From Bin55 sp965220235 (lineage in GTDB: Bacteria > Pseudomonadota > Gammaproteobacteria > Pseudomonadales > Azotimanducaceae), in NCBI GenBank assembly GCA_965220235.1, contig OZ244815.1:1674001-1738000 (forward strand): 64,000 nucleotides of DNA. Direction: 5' to 3'. The notes beneath the pieces are model-generated. The model ran no database searches. It was given only the letters and a program-made list of their open reading frames with translations, and was not told the DNA's origin. Below, piece after piece: positions 8,404 through 17,015 of the stretch. The translations under genes were made by a program, and so were the position numbers. How positions within the stretch are numbered: the stretch's first letter is position 1; each line of letters starts with the position of its first letter.

Positions 8404-8916
8404 TTGGAACGCGACCGAATCGTTGCCGTTGGACGCATCGGTTCTGCATACGGCATAAGAGGTTGGACGCATGTCCATTCTTTTACTGACCCAATCACGA
8501 ATCTTCTCGAATTCGACGAAATGTACGGGAGACGAGAAGACGATTCATGGAAGCAGCTGGGAAAAATCGAATTTCGGCGCCATCGATCAGGGCTTATCGG
8601 TAGAGTCGCTGGCTGTGAGGATCGAACGAATGCAGAAACACTACGCAACCTCGAGCTTGGTGTGCAGCGGAACGCAATGCCGTCTCTTCAACAAGATGAG
8701 TTCTATTGGGTAGACCTAATAGGTCTCGCCGTCGTGAACACTGAAGAAATCACTCTTGGGACGATCTCGAACGTTATCGAGACAGGAGCGTCGGCGATAC
8801 TCGACGTAAAAGGAGAGAACGGTAATTACCTTATCCCGTTCACTAAACCCATACTAGATTTTGTCTCACTTTCTTCGCATGTTAAAGTGCGATGGGATAC
8901 CGACTGGCGGACCTAA
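8404..8916 (+). CDS. rimM: 16S rRNA processing protein RimM
   Basis: RimM helps fold the 3' domain of 16S rRNA, binding S19 during 30S maturation. The 170-residue protein has the N-terminal RimM barrel (VAVGRIGSAYGIRGW near the start) and a C-terminal PRC barrel (FYWVDLIGLAV near 100, then NYLIPFTKPIL). The start is TTG 8404, three bases after the rpsP stop; no ATG is available in a suitable position, so translation is probably coupled to rpsP. It lies second in the rpsP-rimM-trmD-rplS operon. Length is normal for the family. Confidence 0.94.
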   Translation: MERDRIVAVGRIGSAYGIRGWTHVHSFTDPITNLLEFDEMYGRREDDSWKQLGKIEFRRHRSGLIGRVAGCEDRTNAETLRNLELGVQRNAMPSLQQDEFYWVDLIGLAVVNTEEITLGTISNVIETGASAILDVKGENGNYLIPFTKPILDFVSLSSHVKVRWDTDWRT

Positions 8917-8925
8917 GAAGACGAT

Positions 8926-9666
8926 ATGTGGATTGGGGTTGTGACATCAATGCCGCAATTAATCGCGGCAGGTTTGTCGGATGGTGTCGTTGGGCGAGCA
9001 ACTGCAACGAATCAACTAGATGTCGAGTTATTTAACGTTCGTGATTACGCCACGGATCGCTACGGTTCTATTGACGATCATCCATTTGGCGGAGCGCCTG
9101 GCATGCTGATGATGGCCGAACCGCTTGCGTCATGTACGGATGATGCCATTAGAAAGTCTCCCGTGGAATTGCCAAAAACGATATTTTTGAGTCCGCAAGG
9201 CAAGACTCTTGAGCAATCGATGGTACGTGAGCTTTCCGAATTAGACGCGATGGTTCTAATCAGCGCACGCTACGAAGGCGTTGATGAGCGTTTCATTGAA
9301 GAGTACGTAGACACTGAGATTTCGGTGGGAGACTATGTGGTTTCGGGTGGTGAATTACCCGCGCTGCTCGTCATTGATGCAGTAGGTCGGCTCGTACAAG
9401 GTACGTTAGGTAACGAAAAATCGGCACAAGACGATTCATTTGGGGATAATTTGCTGGAAGGACCGCAGTTCACCCGACCTCGAGAGTGGCGTGGCAAGAC
9501 GGTTCCTTCGGTGCTGACGTCGGGCGATCATGCCGCGATTGCACAGTGGCGACACGAGCAAGCATTGTCGCGCACGTGGGAGCGACGGCCAGAGTTGCTA
9601 ACCGACCGACGTTTAGATTCATCAGAAAAAGCATGGCTCGAACGCCATGTCAATAAAAAACACTAG
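8926..9666 (+). CDS. trmD: tRNA (guanine-N1-)-methyltransferase TrmD
   Basis: TrmD methylates G37 in tRNAs with G36, using S-adenosylmethionine, and prevents +1 frameshifting. The 246-residue protein has the trefoil-knot SPOUT core. Visible motifs are WIGVVTSMP at the start, HPFGGAPGMLMM (about 50-62), ARYEGVDERF and DYVVSGGELPALL in the knot, and LEGPQFTRP further on. The usual CGRYEG appears as SARYEG. Start ATG 8926, nine bases after rimM, within the operon. Function is near certain. Confidence 0.96.
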   Translation: MWIGVVTSMPQLIAAGLSDGVVGRATATNQLDVELFNVRDYATDRYGSIDDHPFGGAPGMLMMAEPLASCTDDAIRKSPVELPKTIFLSPQGKTLEQSMVRELSELDAMVLISARYEGVDERFIEEYVDTEISVGDYVVSGGELPALLVIDAVGRLVQGTLGNEKSAQDDSFGDNLLEGPQFTRPREWRGKTVPSVLTSGDHAAIAQWRHEQALSRTWERRPELLTDRRLDSSEKAWLERHVNKKH

Positions 9667-9680
9667 CAGGGAGCCAAGTG

Positions 9681-10085
9681 ATGGGCAGGAAAGGATTCGT
9701 TGAACTGGTTGAGGAACGTCATCTTCGCGAGTTAACGGAGCGTGGCTCCAGCGTTGAGGTAGGCGGAAAAGCAAAAGAAAAAACCGCTATTCCTGATTTC
9801 TCGGTCGGTGATACTGTAGCGGTTCAGGTTGTCATCACGGAAGGTGAAAAGACTCGACTTCAGCGCTTTGAAGGCGTGGTCATCGCCAAACGAAACCGTG
9901 GATTGAACTCGTCTTTTACGGTGCGGAAAATCTCGCATGGATTCGGCGTTGAGCGAACGTTTCAACTGTATAGCCCGTTAATCGACAGTATCCAGGTCAA
10001 CCGTCGAGGTGACGTTCGCAAAGCGAAGATCTACTACCTACGCGAGCGTTCCGGAAGATCAGCGCGGATCAAAGAGAAAATCTAA
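9681..10085 (+). CDS. rplS: 50S ribosomal protein L19
   Basis: L19 sits at the 30S-50S interface. The core (about residues 40-134) has FSVGDTVAVQV, RFEGVVIAKRNRGL, SFTVRKIS and RKAKIYYLRERSGR, all L19 signatures. The N-terminus is some 15-20 residues longer than in E. coli. ATG 9681 was chosen because AGGGAG lies about eight bases upstream; the overlapping GTG 9678 is less likely. Last gene of the rpsP operon; xerD follows after 16 bases. Confidence 0.95.
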   Translation: MGRKGFVELVEERHLRELTERGSSVEVGGKAKEKTAIPDFSVGDTVAVQVVITEGEKTRLQRFEGVVIAKRNRGLNSSFTVRKISHGFGVERTFQLYSPLIDSIQVNRRGDVRKAKIYYLRERSGRSARIKEKI

Positions 10086-10101
10086 AGCAACGGGGTCAAA
10101 T

Positions 10102-11010
10102 GTGGTCACGAGCAAGCCGACCACTGAGACTATTTCAGACGACGTCCAGGTGTATCTCGATACGATCTGGTACGAGCGGAATCTCTCTTCAAACACGGTC
10201 AAGTCCTATCGTCAGGACCTGCGAGCTTTCGAGAAATGGCTTGGTAAGCGGCTTAGAGATTGCACGCGAGAGGACTTGCAGGCGTATCTTGCGGAACATG
10301 TCGTAAACGGCAAGGCGTCAAGTAGCCGATCCCGTTTTCTCTCGAGTTTACGCGGTTTTTTCAATCATGCCGTCGAACAAGGATTGGTGACCGACAATCC
10401 CATCGCGAACATAGAAAGCCCTAAACTCGCGAAGCGTCTACCAGACTACGTTTCGGAAAGCGAAGTAGAAGCACTTCTGAACGCACCCAAACCTGACAAA
10501 GACGCCGTCGAATTTCGGGACCGCACGATGCTTGAAGTACTGTACGCAACAGGGTTGAGAGTCAGCGAACTCATAGAACTCAAGAGCGAGAGCATTAACT
10601 TCAACCAAGGTATCGTACGGGTTGTGGGTAAGGGCAACAAAGAGCGAATCGTTCCGCTTGGCGATGAAGCGCTGAACTGGGTAATGAGCTACACGAAGAA
10701 CGTCAGACCTATGTTGCTGTCTAACGTTCCGACAGATGTGTTATTTCCTAGTAAACTCGGTAAATTGATGACCCGCCAAACGTTTTGGTATGCAATAAAA
10801 CGTTATGCTGAACGAGCAGGAATCGAGCGGAAGTTGTCGCCTCATACGCTTCGACACGCGTTCGCTACACACTTACTGAATCACGGTGCCGATTTGCGCG
10901 CCGTTCAGATGATGCTTGGTCATGCGAGCCTCTCTACTACGCAGATTTACACGCGTGTTGCGAACGAACGATTAAAGTCGTTACACGCAATCCATCATCC
11001 ACGCGGCTGA
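10102..11010 (+). CDS. xerD: Tyrosine recombinase XerD
   Basis: XerD and XerC resolve chromosome dimers at dif. The 302-residue protein has the SAM-like core-binding domain (1-90) and the catalytic domain with the conserved set: Arg153 (ATGLRVSEL), Lys in VVGKGNKER, His248 and Arg251 (HTLRHAFATHLL), His274 (GHASL) and nucleophile Tyr283 (IYTRV). An open frame extends upstream into rplS, but GTG 10102 gives the family length and has GGGG about seven bases before it, so it is taken as the start. dsbC follows on the same strand, the usual xerD-dsbC pairing. XerC is possible in principle, but length and neighbour favour XerD. Confidence 0.93.
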   Translation: MVTSKPTTETISDDVQVYLDTIWYERNLSSNTVKSYRQDLRAFEKWLGKRLRDCTREDLQAYLAEHVVNGKASSSRSRFLSSLRGFFNHAVEQGLVTDNPIANIESPKLAKRLPDYVSESEVEALLNAPKPDKDAVEFRDRTMLEVLYATGLRVSELIELKSESINFNQGIVRVVGKGNKERIVPLGDEALNWVMSYTKNVRPMLLSNVPTDVLFPSKLGKLMTRQTFWYAIKRYAERAGIERKLSPHTLRHAFATHLLNHGADLRAVQMMLGHASLSTTQIYTRVANERLKSLHAIHHPRG

Positions 11011-11047
11011 GCTCTGTGGTGTACATTCCATTGAACGACGGATTAAA

Positions 11048-11806
11048 GTGATAGTGACTCATACGAAATACCGAACCGCGATGCTCTTCACATGCTTGAC
11101 ATTGCTCATCGCACTACCTTACAACGCAAACGACGAAGTTGAATCGTTTGTAAATTCCTTGATGGGCGAACACAATCAAGTGATCAACCTCAAACCCGCA
11201 GAACTAGAGGGTTTTTATGTCGCCACGATGCAGGACTTCTCAGTTCTTTATGTCTCTGAAGACCGTCGCTGGATTTTTCAAGGTGACTTGATTGAAGTTA
11301 AAGGCGAACCTGAGCTGTCCTTGATCCCACACACTGACAGACATATTGGGTCAATGCGAGAAACTCAGCTAAACGCGCTTTCTACCAAGGATGTTATCGC
11401 GTTCGCACCCCCCTTTGAAGCACCTAAAGCAGTCGTGCACGTCTTCACGGATACGACCTGCGGGTACTGTCAGAAACTCCATGCAGAAATGGCGGAATAT
11501 CATGGCAAGGGAATCGAAATTCGTTATCTTGCGTTTCCGCGGGCCGGTATTAACAGCGAACCGTATAGCGCGATGGTCTCGGCGTGGTGCTCTAACACAC
11601 CACATACTGCATTGACGCATCTGAAGTCAGGCGCGGAGATTGAATCTAAGACATGTGAAAACCCTGTAGCTGACCAGTATCGGTTAGGGAAGCTTTTCGG
11701 CTTACGAGGCACTCCTCTGCTAGTCCTAAGCAATGGCAAGACGGTCGGTGGCTACGTGAATGCGGATGAATTGGAAGAGATACTCAAGAATCAAGGATTG
11801 TTGTAG
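11048..11806 (+). CDS. dsbC: Periplasmic disulfide isomerase DsbC
   Basis: DsbC corrects wrong disulfides in periplasmic proteins. The 252-residue protein starts at GTG 11048 with a signal peptide: a short basic region, a hydrophobic core around residues 12-22, and probable cleavage near residue 27. An N-terminal dimerisation domain follows, then a thioredoxin domain with the active site Cys138-Gly-Tyr-Cys141. A second disulfide pair is visible (Cys181 and Cys203), and a cis-Pro segment RGTPLL. These features separate it from DsbA. It follows xerD by 37 bases, as in many gammaproteobacteria; the hom-thrC genes that often come next are absent here. Confidence 0.94.
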   Translation: MIVTHTKYRTAMLFTCLTLLIALPYNANDEVESFVNSLMGEHNQVINLKPAELEGFYVATMQDFSVLYVSEDRRWIFQGDLIEVKGEPELSLIPHTDRHIGSMRETQLNALSTKDVIAFAPPFEAPKAVVHVFTDTTCGYCQKLHAEMAEYHGKGIEIRYLAFPRAGINSEPYSAMVSAWCSNTPHTALTHLKSGAEIESKTCENPVADQYRLGKLFGLRGTPLLVLSNGKTVGGYVNADELEEILKNQGLL

Positions 11807-11847
11807 TTAGGATAGTAGAAGAGATGTGAAAAGGTTCATATAACTCA

Positions 11848-11874
11848 TTGAAATTAAAAACTAATTTTTAAAAT
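11848..11874 (+). promoter_or_regulatory. Possible sdh operon promoter in an AT-rich patch
   Basis: TTGAAA and TAAAAT are spaced by 15 bp in the 215-base gap between dsbC and sdhC. The same patch holds a small AT palindrome (TTAAAAA-CTAA-TTTTTAA). If used, the sdhC transcript would have a leader of about 140 bases. The spacing is short, so this is tentative. Confidence 0.3.
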
Positions 11875-12021
11875 ATTTGGTGCTGTTCTATGGTCGACTT
11901 CGATCTTGCCGTTGCATCTAACATCGCACTCGGAAGTGACCATAAAGTCAGTAAGCTGCGTATCATTCACGCGTGCGGATGTTGCCGCTAAGGGGATTTG
12001 TAACGCATTGCGGCGACACGT

Positions 12022-12393
12022 ATGACACGACCCGTTAACTTAGATCTTACAGCGTTTCGCTTTCCGATCGCGGCGATCGTTTCAATATTGCATCGTATCT
12101 CCGGCATCGTTCTCATCTTTGGTGTCGGTTACCTCGCTTACTTACTGAGTCTTACGCTTAAGTCTCCCGAATCCTTTGACTGGGTTTTCAACGCTGTACG
12201 AACGACGTACCACGGTGTCCTGGTGTGGGCTGTTTTAACTGCTGTTGCATATCACTTCTTCGCAGGGATTCGACATATATTGCTGGATTTTCATTTCGGT
12301 GATTCCTTGGCTGTAAGCCGAAGGTCTTCGTGGGCAGTGCTCGTCGTATCTGGGGTAGCATCCATTGGACTAGGATGGTGGATCGTTACTTGA
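12022..12393 (+). CDS. sdhC: Succinate dehydrogenase cytochrome b556 subunit
   Basis: SdhC is one of two membrane anchors of complex II, binding haem b and ubiquinone. The 123-residue protein has the N-terminal RPVNLDL...ILHRISG motif and three membrane helices. HFFAGIRHILLD holds the haem-ligand His region. Start ATG 12022; AAGGGG lies about 25 bases upstream and no closer ribosome site is obvious. First gene of sdhCDAB; sdhD overlaps its end by 19 bases. gltA, which often lies upstream, is not present. Confidence 0.95.
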   Translation: MTRPVNLDLTAFRFPIAAIVSILHRISGIVLIFGVGYLAYLLSLTLKSPESFDWVFNAVRTTYHGVLVWAVLTAVAYHFFAGIRHILLDFHFGDSLAVSRRSSWAVLVVSGVASIGLGWWIVT

Positions 12394-12746
12394 GCGAATC
12401 TCGTGGTTCGAAGCGCGGACTAATAGACTTCATCGTACAGCGACTAACCGCGATCGTTATCGGTATATACGTGATTCATCTAGTCGTAATTTTCGCGCTA
12501 AACGGCGATATGGACTATGAGGCTTGGCGAAGCTACTTCACGTCTGGATATTCGCTCTTGCTTTCAACACTGACCGTGCTCGCAATCGCACTACACGCAT
12601 GGATTGGCATGTGGACAGTTGGAACCGATTACATCCGAGGTGAAGGGATAGCGAAGACGTTCCGATTGACCTATCAAGGTCTTATCGGAGTCGCATTGGT
12701 CTTTTTCTTGATTTGGTCCTTAGGCCTTATTTGGGGACTGCTATGA
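12375..12746 (+). CDS. sdhD: Succinate dehydrogenase hydrophobic membrane anchor subunit
   Basis: SdhD forms the membrane anchor with SdhC. The 123-residue protein has three hydrophobic helices and the conserved VQRLTAI segment near the start, and ALHAWIGMWTVGTDYI holds the haem/quinone-site region. The frame is open further upstream, but ATG 12375, inside the end of sdhC, gives the family length and an AGGA-like site just before it. Its TGA overlaps the sdhA ATG (ATGA), pointing to coupled translation. Confidence 0.93.
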   Translation: MVDRYLSESRGSKRGLIDFIVQRLTAIVIGIYVIHLVVIFALNGDMDYEAWRSYFTSGYSLLLSTLTVLAIALHAWIGMWTVGTDYIRGEGIAKTFRLTYQGLIGVALVFFLIWSLGLIWGLL

Positions 12747-14515
12747 CCGGTATTCGTACGATGGAATTCGACGGTGTGATCATCGGAGGAGGCGGTGCTG
12801 GCATGCGGGCTGCGATGCAAATCGCGCAGTCTGGCTATCGAACAGCAGTAATTTCCAAAGTGTTTCCAACTCGTTCTCATACGGTGTCTGCACAAGGCGG
12901 TATCACGTGTGCAATCGGAAGCGACGATCCCGACGACGACTGGCGGTGGCATATGTATGACACTGTTAAGGGATCAGACTATATTGGCGATCAGGCGGCT
13001 ATCGAATATATGTGTAGCGTTGGACCCGAAGCGATTTACGAACTCGAACATCTGGGGCTGCCTTTTTCACGCACGGAATCCGGTCGAATCTATCAAAGAC
13101 CGTTTGGTGGTCAGTCAAAGGATTTCGGAAAAGGTGGACAAGCGGCGCGTACGTGCTGTGCGGCGGATAGAACGGGTCATGCGCTCTTACATACGCTGTA
13201 CCAAGCCAACATAAAGAACAACACGACGTTCCTATCCGAGTGGTTCGCTGTCGATCTCGTCAAGAATCAAGATGGTGCGGTCGTGGGGTCTTTGGCGATT
13301 TGCGTCGAGACTGGCGAACTTGTGTACATCAAGTCGAATGCAACCGTACTAGCAACCGGCGGCGGAGGTCGAATCTACTACAGTACGACAAATGCGCTGA
13401 TGAACACTGGTGACGGATTAGGCATGTCGCTACGCGCTGGATTTCCGGTTCAAGATATCGAAATGTGGCAATTCCATCCGACGGGTATCGCTGACGTCGG
13501 CATATTGATCACCGAGGGCGCTCGAGGTGAAGGCGGTTATCTGGTCAATAGTGACGGTGAACGGTTTATGGAGAGGTACGCACCGAACGCTAAGGATTTG
13601 GCCGGGCGTGATGTCGTTGCGCGTGCGATGGTGTTGGAAATCTCTGATGGTCGAGGTTGCGGACCGAATAGAGATCACGTACTGTTGAAGCTGGACCACT
13701 TAGGGGAAGATACATTAAGCGAACGTTTACCTGGGATCACCGATCTCGCACGAACATTCGCTCATGTGGACCCAGTGCGAGAACCTATCCCGGTCTATCC
13801 GACGTGCCACTACATGATGGGTGGTATACCTACGGACGTAACAGGGCAAGCTCTTACACAAGATGAGTTTGGACGCGATGTCACGATCGATGGGTTGTAC
13901 GCAGTCGGCGAGGTTGCGTGTGTATCAGTGCATGGATCAAATAGGTTAGGTGGTAACTCACTTCTGGATCTTATCGTGTTTGGGCGTGCGGCTGGATTGC
14001 ACATCGAGGAGGTAATGAAACAGGGCGTTTCCTACGCGGATGCGTCCGCTGAGGACCTCGATCAAGCAATGTCCCGCTATCAACGATGGGAAAGTTCGAC
14101 CAACGGTGAACAGCCGCTCCAGTTGAAAAAAGAACTACAGCTAACCATGCAGGAGTGTTTTGGTATTTTCCGTACTGCCGAACCCATGGAGGATGGACGA
14201 TCGAAGCTGGCAGAATTACGAGAGCGAATTCGATCTGCACATCTTGCGGACAAAAGCAGCGCCTTCAACACAGCGCGTATAGATGCGTTGGAGTTAGACA
14301 ATTTACTAGAGATCGCCGAAGCGACGGCGTACGCCGCGATAGGTCGAACAGAGAGTAGGGGCGCACACGCACGTGACGATTTCCCGGACAGAGATGATGA
14401 ACATTGGCTTTGCCATTCCATGTATTACCCGTACGATCACGAATTACGAAAGCGTGCCGTAAATTTCGCGCCAGAGAAGATCGAAGCGTTCGAACCGGCC
14501 ATTCGGGAGTACTAG
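12743..14515 (+). CDS. sdhA: Succinate dehydrogenase flavoprotein subunit
   Basis: SdhA oxidises succinate to fumarate and carries covalent FAD. The 590-residue protein has the Rossmann GGGGAGMRAA motif near residue 15 and His46 in RSHTVSAQGG, the family's FAD-linking His. Substrate-site segments such as FHPTGI and the REPIPVYPTCHYMMGG stretch are also present. ATG 12743 overlaps the sdhD stop by four bases; an upstream GTG/ATG extension would intrude on sdhD and was rejected. Length and motifs are normal for the aerobic enzyme. Confidence 0.97.
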   Translation: MTGIRTMEFDGVIIGGGGAGMRAAMQIAQSGYRTAVISKVFPTRSHTVSAQGGITCAIGSDDPDDDWRWHMYDTVKGSDYIGDQAAIEYMCSVGPEAIYELEHLGLPFSRTESGRIYQRPFGGQSKDFGKGGQAARTCCAADRTGHALLHTLYQANIKNNTTFLSEWFAVDLVKNQDGAVVGSLAICVETGELVYIKSNATVLATGGGGRIYYSTTNALMNTGDGLGMSLRAGFPVQDIEMWQFHPTGIADVGILITEGARGEGGYLVNSDGERFMERYAPNAKDLAGRDVVARAMVLEISDGRGCGPNRDHVLLKLDHLGEDTLSERLPGITDLARTFAHVDPVREPIPVYPTCHYMMGGIPTDVTGQALTQDEFGRDVTIDGLYAVGEVACVSVHGSNRLGGNSLLDLIVFGRAAGLHIEEVMKQGVSYADASAEDLDQAMSRYQRWESSTNGEQPLQLKKELQLTMQECFGIFRTAEPMEDGRSKLAELRERIRSAHLADKSSAFNTARIDALELDNLLEIAEATAYAAIGRTESRGAHARDDFPDRDDEHWLCHSMYYPYDHELRKRAVNFAPEKIEAFEPAIREY

Positions 14516-14516
14516 C

Positions 14517-15215
14517 ATGCGAGTAAGCGTCTACCGATATGTCCCAGAGCAAGACGATGCGCCACGTATGCAAGACTACGAGTTCGAGTTACCTCAAGAT
14601 CGTGAGTTGATGGTCTTAGATGTGCTAGAAGAACTCCGCCTGCAGGACCCGACGATCGCGTACCGGCGTTCCTGTCGCGAAGGCGTTTGTGGTTCAGATG
14701 GAATGAACATGAACGGGCGAAATGGTCTCGCATGCAAAACGACGGTCTCCTCAATTGTCACTCGAGATAGGTTGACCCTTCGGCCGTTGCCCGGACTGCC
14801 CGTCATCCGAGACTTAGTTGTCGACATGTCTCAGTTTTACGCCCAATACGAAAAGATCGATCCCTATCTGATCAATGATGAGGAACCGCCCGAGAAAGAA
14901 CGGCTGCAAAGCGTCGAAGAGCGTGAAAAACTTGATGGGCTCTACGAGTGCATTCTTTGCGCGTGTTGTTCGACATCATGTCCGTCATACTGGTGGAATC
15001 CTGACAAGTTCATCGGTCCAGCGGGACTGCTACAAGCTTATCGATTCTTAGCCGACTCCAGAGACACCGCAACAAGTGAACGACTCGAAAAACTCGGCGA
15101 CCCATACAGTGTCTTTCGTTGCCGCACGATTATGAATTGCGTCGATGCGTGTCCGAAGGATCTCAATCCAACACGAGCGATCGGCAAGATCCGGACGTTG
15201 CTTATCGAAGGCTAA
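14517..15215 (+). CDS. sdhB: Succinate dehydrogenase iron-sulfur subunit
   Basis: SdhB carries three Fe-S clusters that pass electrons from FAD to quinone. The 232-residue protein has the [2Fe-2S] ligands in SCREGVCGSDG and GLAC (about 58-80). The [4Fe-4S] and [3Fe-4S] ligands are in ECILCACCSTSCP and CRTIMNCVDACPKDLNP. Start ATG 14517, one base after the sdhA stop. It closes the sdhCDAB operon. In many relatives sucA would follow directly; here six accessory genes intervene. Confidence 0.97.
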   Translation: MRVSVYRYVPEQDDAPRMQDYEFELPQDRELMVLDVLEELRLQDPTIAYRRSCREGVCGSDGMNMNGRNGLACKTTVSSIVTRDRLTLRPLPGLPVIRDLVVDMSQFYAQYEKIDPYLINDEEPPEKERLQSVEEREKLDGLYECILCACCSTSCPSYWWNPDKFIGPAGLLQAYRFLADSRDTATSERLEKLGDPYSVFRCRTIMNCVDACPKDLNPTRAIGKIRTLLIEG

Positions 15216-15290
15216 GGTCTGTGAATCGATTACAGCTGGTGAACCACTCAGAGCTGCCCAGATGGCTCTTCTCCTCGATGCTGAGCGGAG

Positions 15291-15310
15291 ATTCGGGTGG
15301 CAATCCGAAT
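15291..15310 (+). terminator. Hairpin after sdhB, terminator-like but without T run
   Basis: ATTCGG and CCGAAT form a perfect six-base stem around an eight-base loop, 76 bases after the sdhB stop. No T tract follows directly (a T6 run occurs near 15352). It may end the sdh transcript or protect its 3' end. Confidence 0.25.
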
Positions 15311-15450
15311 ATGGCGCCCCGGTCCAACGTATTTAGTAGATCGCATTTAAACTTTTTTGGACAAGAATCGCTAACATATCGAGTAGTTTTACCGTATTGT
15401 TGATACACATCGACTCGATGTACGTTTCAATCAGTGACCATCTTCGGTAC

Positions 15451-16101
15451 ATGGTGCGGCCACTATCTGTCGTTCCAGTACTTTGTTCGGCGCATTTATG
15501 TCGTGCGAATGACACCATTGGTGTTGATCAACAGATTTTTCTAAGTCAAGCTACCTTTGATTTCGGAGATTTGAGCCCTACAAGTATTGCGGTGATTGCC
15601 GCGATTTCCATAGCGATTTTGTTGATCCTCGTCTGGGTTGTTAAGAAGCTAGTTGGGCGAAGTCGGTTAGATTATTTACGGGAGCGGCGGACTGGAACTT
15701 CGGATTTAGAAGGTTCAGGATCGGATAGCACGATTTCCTCTCGTGCTAGACCCGAAAAGACAGAGGTCGTTCGGATCATCGTGATTGGCAGCGAGGATGA
15801 TGTTGATGTGAGATTCCGAGAAGAAGGCGTGTCCTCGCGACATGCGGAGCTATTGGTTCTTCGAGCTGTCGACTCCAGTCCGCTTCTTCCGCTCGAACCA
15901 ATTTACTATCTTCGAGATATGGCTAGTACACGCGGAACTGAAGTCTTTCGAGATGGGAATTGGATGAGATTTCGCGCAGATGTAGTACTAGACGACGAGC
16001 AACTCAGAATAGGTGAAGTAGAAACGACTGCGCACGAAATAAACCGCCTCGCGATCGAATTGAAAGTTGCAGCGAATGCAGAGGATTCTTCGCCACACTA
16101 A
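15451..16101 (+). CDS. Membrane-anchored FHA-domain protein
   Basis: The protein has a short hydrophobic N-terminus resembling a signal peptide (MVRPLSVVPVL), then one clear membrane helix (about residues 44-66, followed by KK). After a Ser-rich linker comes an FHA-like domain (about 108-197) with VSSRHAELLV and LRDMASTRGTEV. These match the SxxH and S-T-x-G-T positions that bind phosphothreonine in the family. The FHA domain would face the cytoplasm. ATG 15451 was chosen for the signal-like start; ATG 15418 and TTG 15397 are in frame. No kinase or phosphatase gene is adjacent, so the partner is unknown. Domain call is by motif only. Confidence 0.6.
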   Translation: MVRPLSVVPVLCSAHLCRANDTIGVDQQIFLSQATFDFGDLSPTSIAVIAAISIAILLILVWVVKKLVGRSRLDYLRERRTGTSDLEGSGSDSTISSRARPEKTEVVRIIVIGSEDDVDVRFREEGVSSRHAELLVLRAVDSSPLLPLEPIYYLRDMASTRGTEVFRDGNWMRFRADVVLDDEQLRIGEVETTAHEINRLAIELKVAANAEDSSPH

Positions 16102-16174
16102 GAAGCTAGGGGTTGGTCACAACAAGGTAAGTAATCAGTCCTAATAGAAATCAAATGATTCAGGGGAGTATAAG

Positions 16175-16996
16175 GTGAAAGTAGGCTTTTTCGGCATCGG
16201 ATCTGGAGCATCCGCGGACCCGACGATTGCGATTAATCTAGCGCAACATGCTGACGCTGCTGGTATGGAGTCTATGTGGACGGGCGAGCATGTCGTATTT
16301 CCTTCGCCGCGACAACCGCCCTCGCCAGCTGAACCCGACCATCCGATGCTCCATCCAAGTACAGTATTGGCTTTTCTTGCTGCGAAGACGACCAATATTC
16401 GCCTCGGTACTGGCATCGTATTGATCGCACAGCGTAATCCGTTAGTCTTGGCAAAGGAAATGGCGAGTTTGGACGTGCTCTCAAATGGACGACTGATATT
16501 GGGAATTGGGGCCGGCTACTTACACCAGGAATTTGCAGCATTAGGAATTCCGTTCCACGAGCGAGGTGCTCGAAGTAACGAGTACATCGAAATCATGCGT
16601 ACATTGTGGAACCAAGATCAACCGACATTTGCCGGTCGTTTTTATCAATTCAACGACGTTGACGCACAACCCAGACCAATACAAAACGGCGGGCCTCCTA
16701 TCGTTGTGGGTGGAACAAGCCCGGGCGCGCTAAGACGTGCTGCTAAATACGGTCACGGTTGGTACGGATTCGCAATGAATGTTGAACAAACCGCTACCGT
16801 CGTTCACCGGCTCCGCGAGCTTGAGGGAGGGGACCGACTCGAGATTAGCGTAACACCGTCGATGCGCGTCGACGCTGCGACGATCGCGGCTTTCAGGGAC
16901 GTTGGAGTTGATCGGATTATTTCCCTCATCCCACAGGACGAGTTGCGAGCAAAGCAAGCGATCGATGCGCTAATGAAGGAAAACGCTACAGCATAG
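16175..16996 (+). CDS. Luciferase-like (LLM class) flavin/F420-dependent oxidoreductase
   Basis: The 273-residue protein has the bacterial-luciferase-like TIM barrel: KVGFFGIG at the start, MWTGEHVVFP near 31, TTNIRLGTGIVLIAQRNP, then NGRLILGIGAGY and PIVVGGTSP. These are typical of LLM-class oxidoreductases that use F420 or FMN. The substrate cannot be predicted. GTG 16175 has GGGGAG about nine bases upstream, a good ribosome site. It is the only plus-strand enzyme of the accessory block and converges on four minus-strand genes. An F420-dependent role would need F420 synthesis genes, none of which are in the window. Confidence 0.85.
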   Translation: MKVGFFGIGSGASADPTIAINLAQHADAAGMESMWTGEHVVFPSPRQPPSPAEPDHPMLHPSTVLAFLAAKTTNIRLGTGIVLIAQRNPLVLAKEMASLDVLSNGRLILGIGAGYLHQEFAALGIPFHERGARSNEYIEIMRTLWNQDQPTFAGRFYQFNDVDAQPRPIQNGGPPIVVGGTSPGALRRAAKYGHGWYGFAMNVEQTATVVHRLRELEGGDRLEISVTPSMRVDAATIAAFRDVGVDRIISLIPQDELRAKQAIDALMKENATA

Positions 16997-17015
16997 GGAG
17001 TGTCCCTTTGGACGG

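Noticed and set aside
10009..10101. XerD start extended upstream into rplS
   Set aside because: The extra 31 residues are an out-of-frame reading of rplS; GTG 10102 has a ribosome site and gives the normal XerD length.
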